A stretch of 64,000 bases of DNA from Mycolicibacterium sp. P1-5 (GTDB lineage: Bacteria; Actinomycetota; Actinomycetes; Mycobacteriales; Mycobacteriaceae), in the NCBI RefSeq assembly GCF_008329565.1, contig NZ_NPKT01000016.1, positions 78,889 to 142,888 of the forward strand, written 5' to 3'. Below, in pieces: positions 46,901 through 55,236 of this stretch. Position 1 is the stretch's first letter, and the number at the start of each line of letters is the position of its first letter. Below the pieces are notes generated by a model. The model was not told where the DNA came from and made no database searches. It worked only from the letters and a program-made list of their open reading frames with translations. A program made the position numbers and the translations under genes.

Positions 46901-47878
46901 CCGGATTTCCCGTTCCCCCGACAGGAACACCAGTACGTCACCGGGTGGTTCGGCCTCCAGTTCGCGGACGGCGTCGACGATCGCCTCGGTCTGATCGCGG
47001 ATCTCGGTGCGGACGATCTCGTGGTCGGGGTCGTCAGGGTCATCCGAATCATCTTTCGGGACAGGCACTTCCAGTGGGCGATAGCGGATCTCCACCGGGT
47101 AGGTGCGCCCGGAAACCTCGACAATCGGTGCGTCGGAGACGGTGCCGCTGAGTCCATGTTCGGCACCGCCGAAGTGCCGCGCGAACCGTTCCGGTTCGAT
47201 CGTCGCCGACGTGACGATCACCTTGAGATCCGGTCGGCGGGGCAGTAATTCACGAAGGTAGCCCAGCAGGAAGTCGATGTTGAGGCTGCGTTCGTGCGCC
47301 TCGTCGAGGATGAGGGTGTCGTAGCGCAGCAGGCGCCGGTCCCGCTGGATCTCGGCGAGCAGGATGCCGTCGGTCATCAGCTTGACCAGTGTGCGATCGC
47401 TGGCCTGATCGGTGAAGCGGACCGTGTAGCCGATCGTGTCGCCCAGCGGGGTGCCCAGTTCGTCGGCGATGCGCTGGGCCACCGTGCGCGCCGCCAGCCG
47501 ACGGGGCTGGGTGTGGCCGATGGTTCCGCGGATCCCGCGGCCCAACTCGAGACAGATCTTGGGCAGCTGGGTGGTCTTGCCCGAGCCGGTCTCACCCGCG
47601 ACCACCACCACCTGGTTCTCGCTGATCGCCTTGGCGATCTCGTCGCGCCGGTCGCTGACCGGCAGATCCGGGTAGGTGATCGCAGGCACCGCGGCTCCCC
47701 GGGTGGCGATCAACGCCTCGCCCGCGGTGATCTGATCCGAGATCTTCTGCAGCGTTTCGGCCGACACCTCGCCGCGCAGGGACTTCAGCCGCCGGCCCAG
47801 CCGGGCCGCATCGCGGAACGTCAACCCGTCGAGGCGAGCGCGCAGTTGACGCACCTGCTCGACGGAGACCTCGGACAC
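43934..47878 (-). CDS. hrpA: ATP-dependent RNA helicase HrpA
   Basis: About 1314 aa, a DEAH-box helicase. The N-terminal RecA domains have Walker A GETGSGKTT, DEAH in LILDEAHERSLN, TSATIEPERF, and motif VI QRAGRSGRTAPG. Winged-helix, OB-like and long C-terminal domains (DUF3418 type) follow, matching full-length HrpA. It acts on mRNA or ribosomal complexes. The start is uncertain: GTG 47878 (starting VSEVSVEQVRQL) avoids overlap with the divergent 47-aa gene, while ATG 47947 (1337 aa) would overlap its first bases. I prefer 47878. Confidence 0.92.
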   Translation of the reverse strand: MSEVSVEQVRQLRARLDGLTFRDAARLGRRLKSLRGEVSAETLQKISDQITAGEALIATRGAAVPAITYPDLPVSDRRDEIAKAISENQVVVVAGETGSGKTTQLPKICLELGRGIRGTIGHTQPRRLAARTVAQRIADELGTPLGDTIGYTVRFTDQASDRTLVKLMTDGILLAEIQRDRRLLRYDTLILDEAHERSLNIDFLLGYLRELLPRRPDLKVIVTSATIEPERFARHFGGAEHGLSGTVSDAPIVEVSGRTYPVEIRYRPLEVPVPKDDSDDPDDPDHEIVRTEIRDQTEAIVDAVRELEAEPPGDVLVFLSGEREIRDTADALSELKNTEVLPLYARLPTAEQQRVFQPSRTGRRIVLATNVAETSLTVPGVRYVVDPGTARISRYSRRTKVQRLPIEPISQASAAQRAGRSGRTAPGVCIRLYSEEDFAGRPRYTDPEILRTNLAAVILQMAALQLGDIENFPFLDPPEQRSIRDGVQLLQELGAFDATGVITDIGRRLAQLPVDPRLARMIVQADTEGCVREVLVLAAALSIPDPRERPSDREEAARQKHARFADEHSDFISFLNLWRYLREERKTRSGNAFRRMCREEFLHYLRIREWQDLTGQLRSIARDIGIRESDDAEPADPARVHAALVAGLLSHIGLREGDSREYAGARNSRFVLAPGSVLTKRPPRWLVVADLVETSRLYGRIAARVEPEMVERVAGHLVQRTFSEPHWDAKRGAVMAFERVTLYGLPLVPRRRVGYAVVDPVMSRELFIQHALVQGEWQTRHHFFADNARLRTELAEMEERARRRDLLVGDDDIYAWYESRIPPQVVSARHFDGWWKKQRHRTPDLLTFTRDDLLRVEDDAAERPDNWQAGDLSLPLTYRFDPGAADDGVTVHIPVEVLARLGGDEFGWQVPALREELVTALIKSLPKDLRRNFVPAPDTARAVLAGIQAGREPLLEALQRELHRRTGVLVPITAFDLDKLPAHLRVTFAVEGPDGTEVARGKDLDALQRQLAGSARKAVADAVAGGVERKGLRAWPEDLDRLPASVERTVGGHIVRGYPALVDAGATADVRVFTTEAERDAAMRAGTRRLLRLAVPSPVKAVEKGLDPRTRLVLGTNPDGSLTALLDDCADAAVDVLVAQPVWTKADFAALRDRVAAALPSTTREVVTRAQKVLAALQEVQLALPDAPAAAQADAVADIRTQLAGLVATPFVTGAGAARLTDLTRYLTAIGRRLDRLSQAPQADRERMQRVHAVEAAYSELRQALSPTRAAASDVRDIGWQIEELRVSLWAQQLGTPRPVSEQRIYRAIDAILA

Positions 47879-47939
47879 TGGCGCCACAATAGCGGCGAGC
47901 GCCGCTGGGAGCGTGTCCGAGTGCGTAGGCTCGACAGCG

Positions 47940-48083
47940 ATGACCATCTGGATCGTCGTGGGTCTGCTTCTGGTAGGCCTCGGAATCGTGGCCAGCCAGC
48001 TGTTTCGGCTCAAGGACTGGCTGAATAAGCCCGCCCCGCCGAACGAGCCACCCAGCGACCACCCGGACGAACCCGGCACGTGA
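47940..48083 (+). CDS. 47-aa single-pass membrane peptide coupled to an APH(6)-like kinase
   Basis: ATG 47940 opens a 48-codon frame: MTIWIVVGLLLVGLGIVASQ is one membrane helix, then LFRLKDWLNKP and a proline-rich acidic tail. Its stop (48081-48083) overlaps the GTG start of the kinase gene (48080), the classic GTGA coupling. That overlap is the main support that this very short gene is real. It lies divergent to hrpA. Function is unknown; it may anchor or regulate the kinase. Confidence 0.6.
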   Translation: MTIWIVVGLLLVGLGIVASQLFRLKDWLNKPAPPNEPPSDHPDEPGT

Positions 48084-48973
48084 GCGATGTGCCCGCCGGG
48101 GTGCGGGCGATGGCCGATCGCGGGCCGCAATGGGCGACGTGGGTCGACGCGCTGCCCCGGCTCTCCCGGGATGTCGTCGCGCAGTGGCGGCTTCGGCCCG
48201 ACGGACCCGCCACCCACGGTTACTGCTCGTTGGTGCTACCGGTCCGCACGTCCGACCGCGCGGCCGCCGTACTCAAGATCAGCTTCCCCGACGACGAATC
48301 CGAACACGAGCACCTGGCGTTGCGGCGCTGGGGCGGCGACGGTGCGGTCAAGCTGCTGAGCGCCGACCCGCACCGCCGCGCCCTGCTGCTCGAGCGCCTC
48401 GGCGACGGGGACCTGACCGAAGTCACCGACGTCGAGGCCTGCCGGATCGTCGCCGGCCTGTACCGACACATCCACGTCCCGGCCATGCCCCAGCTGCGGT
48501 CTCTGACGTCCTATCTCGACCGATGGACCGCCGAACTCGCCGACCTTCCGCGGGGCGCGCAGATTCCGCACCGGCTGGTCGAGCAGGCACTGGGCCTGTG
48601 CGCCGACCTGACCACCGACCCGTCGACCACCGCACGGGTTATCCACGCTGATCTGCACTACGGCAACGTGCTCGCCGGCGACCGCCGGCCCTGGCTGGCC
48701 ATCGATCCAAAACCGGTCAACGGCGACCCCGCGTATGAGATCGCGCCGATGCTCTGGAATCGCTTCGACGAGCTCGCCGGCGACATTCGGGACGGGGTGC
48801 GCCGGCGGTTCTACACGTTGGTCGACGCCGCCGGGTTCGACGAGGACCGCGCGCGAGCCTGGGTCGTGGTGCGGACGGTGCTCAATGCGATGTGGGCGGT
48901 GCAGGGCTCCGGAGGGCCGGAGCCGAGCTGGCTGACCACGTGCATTGCGGTCGCCAAAGCCGTGCAGGACTGA
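48080..48973 (+). CDS. APH(6)/hydroxyurea-type phosphotransferase
   Basis: A 297-aa kinase of the aminoglycoside/hydroxyurea resistance family (StrB-like). The phosphotransfer loop is HADLHYGNVLAGDRRPWLAIDPKPVNGDPAYEIAPMLWNR, with catalytic Asp in HADLHYGN and metal Asp in IDPK, so it looks active. The N-terminus (LVLPVRTSDRAAAVLKISFPDDESEHEHLAL) has the ATP-site Lys. Family members phosphorylate streptomycin or related molecules. Whether it gives resistance or serves a native metabolite here is not visible. It overlaps the upstream 47-aa gene by four bases. Confidence 0.85.
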   Translation: MSDVPAGVRAMADRGPQWATWVDALPRLSRDVVAQWRLRPDGPATHGYCSLVLPVRTSDRAAAVLKISFPDDESEHEHLALRRWGGDGAVKLLSADPHRRALLLERLGDGDLTEVTDVEACRIVAGLYRHIHVPAMPQLRSLTSYLDRWTAELADLPRGAQIPHRLVEQALGLCADLTTDPSTTARVIHADLHYGNVLAGDRRPWLAIDPKPVNGDPAYEIAPMLWNRFDELAGDIRDGVRRRFYTLVDAAGFDEDRARAWVVVRTVLNAMWAVQGSGGPEPSWLTTCIAVAKAVQD

Positions 48974-48991
48974 AATGCCGAGCGCGAGAAG

Positions 48992-49738
48992 CTACCTCGG
49001 CGGGTCACCGCGCCACATGAAGCTGTTGACGTACTTGCCCATGTCCTTGGCGATGTCGAGGTTCGCCGGTGACGGTGGCCCAGGTCCGTCGTCGGGCCCG
49101 AACTGGTGGAACGGCCCCACCGCACCGGCCACCAGGGCGAGGTCGTTCTTGACCGCGACGATGAGGACGACACGCAGGCGCTGAGCGTCAGTCGTGGTTC
49201 CCTTCGGCCAGTCGTCGGCGACCTCGCCGTAGCCGGGTTCGTATCCCAGGAGTGCGTTGGGCAGCTCGTAAGACGTCACCGCGTCGGAGAACATCCGGCC
49301 CTTCAGGTCGTCAGCCACCTGGCGCGCGTCACGGCCCCTCGCCGGCTCGCTGAACAACCGCAACGTCCCCCCGTCACCGATGTTCAGTTCGGCGCGCACA
49401 CCGTTGGGTTCCGTGGTGACGTCGTAGGCGGTCCCGGGCGCCGGATACGACACGGAGAACGATCCGTCCGGAGCGAAGAAGCGGGGGTTGATCGCCACCG
49501 GCAACCCCGTGGGTGGGCGGCCGCAGTCGGGTGGGCAGCGGTACGTGGTCACGGTCGGCTTGATGTGGGTCGCCAGGACGCTCAGCGCCATCATCGCGAT
49601 CACCAACGCGACCACCCAGAGGCCGATCGTCACGAAGTAGGCAGGGCCGCGTTGTCGGCGGGCCCGGTAGTCCCCCGCGGGTACCGCGTAACCGGAGAAC
49701 GACTGGGCGCCATCCGAGCCTGCTGTCACGTCGTTCAT
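48992..49738 (-). CDS. Single-pass membrane protein with exposed domain, paired with the S53 peptidase
   Basis: A 248-aa protein with one membrane helix (about residues 35-58, FVTIGLWVVALVIAMMALSVLA) and an external domain beginning THIKPTVTTYRCPPDCGRPPTG, with two close cysteines. The remainder is beta-rich (FAPDGSFSVSYPAPGTAYDV). No enzyme motif is seen. Its ATG overlaps the S53 peptidase stop by four bases, so the two are co-translated. It could be an inhibitor, an activator or a membrane anchor for the peptidase. Confidence 0.68.
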   Translation of the reverse strand: MNDVTAGSDGAQSFSGYAVPAGDYRARRQRGPAYFVTIGLWVVALVIAMMALSVLATHIKPTVTTYRCPPDCGRPPTGLPVAINPRFFAPDGSFSVSYPAPGTAYDVTTEPNGVRAELNIGDGGTLRLFSEPARGRDARQVADDLKGRMFSDAVTSYELPNALLGYEPGYGEVADDWPKGTTTDAQRLRVVLIVAVKNDLALVAGAVGPFHQFGPDDGPGPPSPANLDIAKDMGKYVNSFMWRGDPPR

Positions 49739-51321
49739 CGGTGCAACGATTTCAGGACGAGGAGAGCCCTGGTCAGGTTGTCGACGTTGGGTGTCCCCAG
49801 GCCGGTGATCATGTCGTAGCCGACCATGACGGGAGTCACCGCGTTCGCACCGAGAAAGATGTCCCGGAAGGCAGGTACCTGGGCGCCGCGGGCGATCTCG
49901 TACAGCAGCGGGTTGAAATCACCGAGCTGCTCCAGCCCGTGCGCGGTGAGAAATTGATTCATCACCGCGGCCATCCCGGCCCAGATCGGCGCGGCCTGCG
50001 AGGTGCCTCCGCCGACCAGTATCTGTCCGTTGAACACGAACTTCACCCCGGTGAACGGATCGGCCACCGCCGCGATGTCAGGAACGAGTCGCTTGTCGTG
50101 CGGGCCGCCGCGCGTTCCGGTGTCCTGCCACGACGGTCGCGCGAACAGGACCGATGCGCCGCCGCCGCTGCCCTGGGTCAACGGGACGTCGTACCAACCC
50201 TGTTCGGCCAGCCACTGGCCCTGGGAGTCGGTCGACAGCGTCGTGCCTCCCACGCCGGTCACCTCGGGCAGTGAGGCCATTACGTCCACGCCGTAGTCGT
50301 CGGGGCTTGGCGGATCTGACCAGGTCTTGCCGCCTTTACATTCCAGGCCGGCCAGATCACCACTGGCGACGAACGCGGTCGTCCCGTTGCGCTGCGCGCG
50401 GGCAAGGGCTGACCGCACCGGCGCAAGATCGGCACGAGCGAGCAATCGATCGCAGCCCCAACCGATCGAAAAACTCCACACCGCACCCGGATACCGGTGG
50501 TCGACGTCCTCCATCAGCTTGCCGAGCTTCACGTACGTCGCATCGCCCTCGGCCGTGGACCGGGCGTTGACCAGAACGATCTTCGCCGAGGGCGCTATCA
50601 CGTGGGCGAACTGAACGTCCATGGTCGCCTCGCCGCGCCGCTCGGGCGGCATCCCGCCCATCACCTCCAAGTTCACCGGCGGCACCGAGAACCACTCGGA
50701 GAACTTGTCCAGGTCGCGCTGGTCGACACCGTCAAAGGTGAAGACGACGACGGTCTGCCCCTTCCCGGTGTAGCCCGCGGAGGTCAACGAGGTGATGCTG
50801 TAGGCGGTGAGCAATTCCGTTGGCGCGAGCCCCGCATTGGGCACGTCCAGCGGCGGGGTTGGGGGGAGGCCCTCGTGCGACGGCGTGTAGCCGAGGATCC
50901 GGCCCAACTCGGTCACTTCGCCGCTCAACTGCTGCGGGACGACGGGTTGTTGCGGCGACGCGTAGAACAGCACCCCGTTGTTGCGGCGGTAGTCGTGCAC
51001 CGCGACGTCGAGGGCGCGGGCTATCGCGCGTGGTGCGCCCGCTACGACCGCCCAGGCGTCGCCGTCGCGCCAGTGCACCCCCAGGTTGTGCCTGGCGGCC
51101 CAGTCGCTCAGCGCCGCAGGCCGGGTGGGCGATCGCAGTTCAACGGTCAGCTGCACCTGTTGGGTGCGCGCGGGCCCGAGGTCGACGGACTGGGCCAGCA
51201 GTCGGGCAAACGGCCCGGCGATCATGTTGTAGGGCAGCGGCGGCGTCGGACGGTCCGCCGTGAACACCACTGTGACCATTACCAGCATCGCAAGTAACGG
51301 TGTCAGCGGGCGTCTCAGCAT
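49735..51321 (-). CDS. Secreted S53 (sedolisin) serine-carboxyl peptidase
   Basis: A 528-aa exported protease. Signal peptide (RRPLTPLLAMLVMVTVVFTA), a propeptide to about 155, then the catalytic domain. The sedolisin triad is visible: Glu and Asp in EATMDVQFAH (E-x3-D), Ser in GGGTSQAAPIWAG and oxyanion Asp in ASGDLAG. The calcium-binding end DIFLGAN, then GYDMITGLGTPNVD is also present. Such enzymes work at acidic pH outside the cell. The start is GTG 51324 or ATG 51321; I used ATG. The stop overlaps the membrane partner gene. Confidence 0.9.
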   Translation of the reverse strand: MLRRPLTPLLAMLVMVTVVFTADRPTPPLPYNMIAGPFARLLAQSVDLGPARTQQVQLTVELRSPTRPAALSDWAARHNLGVHWRDGDAWAVVAGAPRAIARALDVAVHDYRRNNGVLFYASPQQPVVPQQLSGEVTELGRILGYTPSHEGLPPTPPLDVPNAGLAPTELLTAYSITSLTSAGYTGKGQTVVVFTFDGVDQRDLDKFSEWFSVPPVNLEVMGGMPPERRGEATMDVQFAHVIAPSAKIVLVNARSTAEGDATYVKLGKLMEDVDHRYPGAVWSFSIGWGCDRLLARADLAPVRSALARAQRNGTTAFVASGDLAGLECKGGKTWSDPPSPDDYGVDVMASLPEVTGVGGTTLSTDSQGQWLAEQGWYDVPLTQGSGGGASVLFARPSWQDTGTRGGPHDKRLVPDIAAVADPFTGVKFVFNGQILVGGGTSQAAPIWAGMAAVMNQFLTAHGLEQLGDFNPLLYEIARGAQVPAFRDIFLGANAVTPVMVGYDMITGLGTPNVDNLTRALLVLKSLHR

Positions 51322-51452
51322 CACGCAAACGATCCCACATTGATGCTGGCTGTGTCGGCCGCGACAGGCGCGCGCGATAACGATCTCGTTCCCCGCCGCG
51401 ATGAACTCGGTATCCGAACTTCACTTGAGGTTTGTCGGCGAGGAGGTGGACG

Positions 51453-51713
51453 GTGAAGAAACTCGGTTCATTGGTGGTCTGCACGATCACCGCCATTGGT
51501 ATCGGTGTCATCAGCGCGCCCGCAGCGAGTGCGGGCTGCCAGGGACTGTGGACGCCGTGGGGCGGCGGCCAGCGTTGTGACGACCCGATCGATCCGAATG
51601 GGTTCTTCCAGCGCTGCGACACCGGCGGCGCGTTCGGGTTCAGTACGCCCCCGATGTGCTATCAGGTCGACGCGAACAACCTCGGCAACAACCAGCCGTG
51701 GATCGCGCCCTGA
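51453..51713 (+). CDS. Small secreted cysteine-containing protein
   Basis: An 86-aa exported protein. GTG 51453 has GAGGAGG upstream. Signal peptide VKKLGSLVVCTITAIGIGVISAPAASA is followed by a mature domain with four Cys (GCQGLWTPWGGGQRC, FQRC, MCYQVD), likely forming two disulfides. It contains CDDPIDPNGFFQRC, a pattern recurring in small mycobacterial exported proteins. No function known. It is convergent with the SGNH hydrolase gene, only three bases apart. Confidence 0.78.
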   Translation: MKKLGSLVVCTITAIGIGVISAPAASAGCQGLWTPWGGGQRCDDPIDPNGFFQRCDTGGAFGFSTPPMCYQVDANNLGNNQPWIAP

Positions 51714-51716
51714 TCC

Positions 51717-52433
51717 TCAGAGCGGAATCGCCAGCTGACTCCTGATCAGCGGTGCGATCTTCTCGGCCAGGTAAGCGTGTCCGGCATCGGTGGGATGCAC
51801 CCCGTCGGCGCCGATCAGTTCGGGGTGTCCGACGAACCAGCCTTCGGCAAGGGGGTCGACGAAGACCGCGCCGACGGCCTTGGCTTGGCCGCGCAGGATG
51901 TCTCGCAGGGTTAGCACCTCAGGTGGCGGATCCGCTGTCGGCCACGGTGGCCCGATGACCAGAATCTTGGCCTTGGGCGCCACCCGGCGGGCGATCTGGA
52001 ACGTCTCACCGACCAGCACCGGGTACTTCTGCATGTCGGCGGGCTGATCATTGCGAGAGCCGAAGAACACCACCAGGGCGTCGTCGCGATCGACGGCTCG
52101 CACGGTGAGATCCTCGAACAGGTTGCCCTGGTTGCCACGGATCCCGTAGCCCGCACCGCCCTCGGCGGCCACGTCGGCGTCGATCCTGGCGCCCTGACCG
52201 GCCAGCAGCAGCCAGGCGCGTGATGTCCACGACTGCGGTCCCTGACCGCCCTCGTCGGTACCCGTCGTATAGGAGTCACCGATCACCGCGATACGGCTGA
52301 AACCTGAACCGCGATTTGCCAATTCGTAGCCGGCGGCCGGATGCGAGTAGCCGACGACGGCAGCGAGCACCGCGACGGCCGAAAGGCCCGCCGTGATGAC
52401 GCGCAGAAGTCCTTCCCTGCGGATCAATGACAC
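51717..52433 (-). CDS. Exported SGNH/GDSL-family hydrolase
   Basis: A 238-aa protein. A signal peptide or anchor of about 34 residues precedes the catalytic domain: block I GDSYTTG (Ser nucleophile), block III FFGSRND, block V DGVHPTDAGH (Asp-x-x-His). So a Ser-His-Asp esterase of the SGNH fold acts outside the membrane, possibly on acylated glycans or lipids. GTG 52433 is the start. The nearby acyltransferase-3 gene hints at acyl modification and removal at the cell surface. Confidence 0.82.
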   Translation of the reverse strand: MSLIRREGLLRVITAGLSAVAVLAAVVGYSHPAAGYELANRGSGFSRIAVIGDSYTTGTDEGGQGPQSWTSRAWLLLAGQGARIDADVAAEGGAGYGIRGNQGNLFEDLTVRAVDRDDALVVFFGSRNDQPADMQKYPVLVGETFQIARRVAPKAKILVIGPPWPTADPPPEVLTLRDILRGQAKAVGAVFVDPLAEGWFVGHPELIGADGVHPTDAGHAYLAEKIAPLIRSQLAIPL

Positions 52434-52509
52434 CCCACTGAGTTTCGCGCCCGACGGAGGCAGCCTACTGCCCCGAAGATGTTGTCGCGCACGGGTGCTG
52501 GGTTCGTTA

Positions 52510-53757
52510 CTACCCGGCCCGAGCCGAGGTCTGCGGCGGACGGGCCTCGCGGGCTTGGTCGACGGATGCCAGGCGGGTGCCCTCGGCCCCCGGCGGGCCG
52601 GTGTGCTTGTCGTGCTTGACGTCGCGGAAATCGATCATCCTGCGCATCCATCGCCGGGCCGGTTCCTCCACCCAGTGATAAAGCGCCATAGCGCCGAGGA
52701 CCGCGCCGACGATCAGCCCGACGACGACCACCTTCTGCACCGATTTCGGTAGGTCGATCTGGTACTCCTGGACCGCCCAGTTCCACGAGGTGTGCACGAT
52801 CTCGTGAACCATATAAAGGCTGAACGAAATCTGGCCGCCGTAGACCAGGAGACGGGTGGACAGCAGGGCGGGAAGCGTGCCAACGCCGATCGCCAGCGTG
52901 ACGACCAGCGGCATGAACAACACGTCGACCAGTCCGCCGGGGTCGATCATCCCGGCGACCGGGTTTGCGTCGTAGTAGTAGAGGATGCCGACCATCGCGG
53001 CGGTCAGCAGCACCGCGGCGATGCCGGCGCCGTGTTGCGCCCGCCGGCCGATCCGCAGCCGCCGCACCGCGGCGCAGGCCAGCGCGCCGGCCAGGAATTG
53101 GGCGACGATGCGCGGCAACCAACTCCACGGGGTGTAGAAGTGGCCGCTGGCCAACAGCAGCACCGTCGGCGGCAGTGCGGCGATGAAGGCAAGCAGCAGC
53201 AGCGTGCGCGCCCGTGTCACTCGCGCCATCCGGAAGATCACCAGGATGACCCCGCCGAAAAGCAGGTACGCCAGCCACTCCGCACTGATCGACCACGCCG
53301 GGCCGTCCCAGCTGGTGCCATCGAAGAACGGTTCAACCCACAGTTGCACCATGAACAGCTGGCGCACGTAGCTCATCGCGGTGAGCTTCTCGACAGCCGG
53401 CGACGGAGTGGCGCCGAAGTGCAGCGTGAAGATGATCCACGCCGCCGCGATATGCATGGTCACCAGGTACACCGGCCACACCCGGGACAGTCGCAACCAC
53501 AGGAAATGCAGGGTCGCCCGACCGGAAAAATGTGATCCCATCCGGTCGAGATAGTTCCAGGTCAGCACGAATCCGCTGAGGATGAAGAACAGGTCGACAC
53601 CCTGCGCCCCGGCGTTGAACAGCGGCGCGAGGTCGTCCTTGAGTCGTGGGGACGCTTCCCAGATGAGCGGGCGGAAGTGGAACAGCACCACCCACATAGC
53701 GGCGACGATGCGAAGACCGGTCAGCGCCTTGATCTCTCCGGTTCGCACAACACCCAT
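52510..53757 (-). CDS. Acyltransferase-3 family membrane protein (OafA/YrhL-like)
   Basis: About 415 aa, with about ten membrane helices. The signature start is EIKALTGLRIVAAMWVVLFHFRPL (His in HF), followed by FFILSGFVLTWNYLDR and RLSRVWPVYLV. Members acetylate or acylate surface polysaccharides or lipids. ATG 53757 was chosen because the conserved domain starts 10 residues later. A GTG at 53802 would add 15 residues. The C-terminal tail is polar. It lies 76 bases upstream of the SGNH hydrolase on the same strand, a frequent pairing. Confidence 0.86.
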   Translation of the reverse strand: MGVVRTGEIKALTGLRIVAAMWVVLFHFRPLIWEASPRLKDDLAPLFNAGAQGVDLFFILSGFVLTWNYLDRMGSHFSGRATLHFLWLRLSRVWPVYLVTMHIAAAWIIFTLHFGATPSPAVEKLTAMSYVRQLFMVQLWVEPFFDGTSWDGPAWSISAEWLAYLLFGGVILVIFRMARVTRARTLLLLAFIAALPPTVLLLASGHFYTPWSWLPRIVAQFLAGALACAAVRRLRIGRRAQHGAGIAAVLLTAAMVGILYYYDANPVAGMIDPGGLVDVLFMPLVVTLAIGVGTLPALLSTRLLVYGGQISFSLYMVHEIVHTSWNWAVQEYQIDLPKSVQKVVVVGLIVGAVLGAMALYHWVEEPARRWMRRMIDFRDVKHDKHTGPPGAEGTRLASVDQAREARPPQTSARAG

Positions 53758-53968
53758 TTTCCGAACCCATTTTCCGACTTCTGCTTTACGTTTCGACGCC
53801 ACTTCGTCACACGGGCCGGACCCCGCCGCACCGGGATTTTCGGCCCCGGCGGCCCCAGGCAGCGTATCAGCGCGCCGGCCGCCGGCCGGGCTCCGCAATG
53901 CTGTGCGGTTGCTGGGCATCCGCCCCGCCAGCCGTTTGCCGGACTGTGATCCTGGCAACACCCAGCGG

Positions 53969-55231
53969 GTGAGCAGGCCGTTGACCACGGATCAACGCAA
54001 CTCCTTCATCGCCGCGATGCTGGGTTGGACGATGGATGCGTTCGACTACTTCATCGTCGTGCTGGTCTACGCCGACATCGCCAGGACCTTCGGGATCAGC
54101 AAGACCGAGGTCGCATTCGTCACCACCGCGACGCTGTTCATGCGTCCCGTCGGAGCGCTGATCTTCGGGTTGTGGGCCGACCGGGTCGGCAGGCGAATCC
54201 CGTTGATGGTCGACGTCGCCTTCTATTCGGTGGTCGGATTCCTGTGCGCATTCGCACCCAACTTCACGGTCCTGGTGATCCTGCGGTTGCTGTACGGCAT
54301 CGGGATGGGCGGCGAATGGGGGCTGGGCGCCGCCCTGGCGATGGAGAAGGTGCCCGTCGAACGGCGCGGCTTCTTCTCCGGCCTGCTGCAGGAGGGGTAT
54401 TCGATCGGCTACCTTTTGGCGACGCTCGCTTCGTTGCTGGTACTCGACGGCCTCGGGTTGTCGTGGCGCTGGCTGTTCGGCCTGTCGATCGTGCCGGCGC
54501 TGATCACGTTGCTCATCCGGACGCGGGTGGCCGAGTCCGAGGTGTGGCAGAAGGCCCGCAGCCGAATGCACTCAACGAGCACCAGCATCCGGGACGTGTT
54601 GATGAATCCGGTGGTGGTGCGCCGGTTCATCTATCTGGTGCTGCTGATGACGGCGTTCAACTGGATGAGCCACGGCACGCAGGACGTCTATCCGACGTTC
54701 CTGTCGGCCACCCACAACAACGGCGCGGGGCTGTCCACCGAAGCCGCCCGCTGGATCGCGGTCATCTACAACATCGGCGCGGTCATCGGCGGGCTGGTGT
54801 TCGGAACTCTCTCGCAGCGCTTCGGCCGCCGCTACACGATCGTCTTCTGCGCCGTTCTCGGCCTGCCGATCGTGCCGCTGTTCGCATTCTCCCGCACGGC
54901 GGCGATGCTGTGCCTGGGCGCCTTTCTGATGCAGCTGATGGTTCAGGGCGCGTGGGGCGTCATCCCTGCGCACCTCACCGAGATGTCACCCGACGCGATC
55001 CGCGGGTTCTATCCGGGAGTCACCTATCAGCTGGGCAACCTGCTGGCCGCCTTCAACCTGCCCATCCAGGAGCATCTGGCGGTCGGCCACGGTTACCCGT
55101 TCGCGCTGGCGGTGACGATCACCCCGGTGCTGGTGTTCGTCGCACTGCTGACCTGGTTCGGCAAGGATGCAACCGCGATCGAGTTCGGCACCGCCGACAG
55201 TGCGTTGCCGGTGGCACCGACGTGGCGCTAG
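53969..55231 (+). CDS. MFS transporter, metabolite/H+ symporter type
   Basis: A 420-aa 12-helix transporter. It contains GWTMDAFDYFIVVLVYADIARTFG, the motif LWADRVGRRIPL, and the marker RLLYGIGMGGEWGLGAALAMEKVP of the sialate/lactate/aromatic acid-type group. Substrate cannot be read; sialic acid, lactate or another carboxylate is possible. GTG 53969 was selected as start because helix 1 follows 17 residues later. It is convergent with the SDR gene, six bases apart. Confidence 0.83.
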   Translation: MSRPLTTDQRNSFIAAMLGWTMDAFDYFIVVLVYADIARTFGISKTEVAFVTTATLFMRPVGALIFGLWADRVGRRIPLMVDVAFYSVVGFLCAFAPNFTVLVILRLLYGIGMGGEWGLGAALAMEKVPVERRGFFSGLLQEGYSIGYLLATLASLLVLDGLGLSWRWLFGLSIVPALITLLIRTRVAESEVWQKARSRMHSTSTSIRDVLMNPVVVRRFIYLVLLMTAFNWMSHGTQDVYPTFLSATHNNGAGLSTEAARWIAVIYNIGAVIGGLVFGTLSQRFGRRYTIVFCAVLGLPIVPLFAFSRTAAMLCLGAFLMQLMVQGAWGVIPAHLTEMSPDAIRGFYPGVTYQLGNLLAAFNLPIQEHLAVGHGYPFALAVTITPVLVFVALLTWFGKDATAIEFGTADSALPVAPTWR

Positions 55232-55236
55232 CCGAA

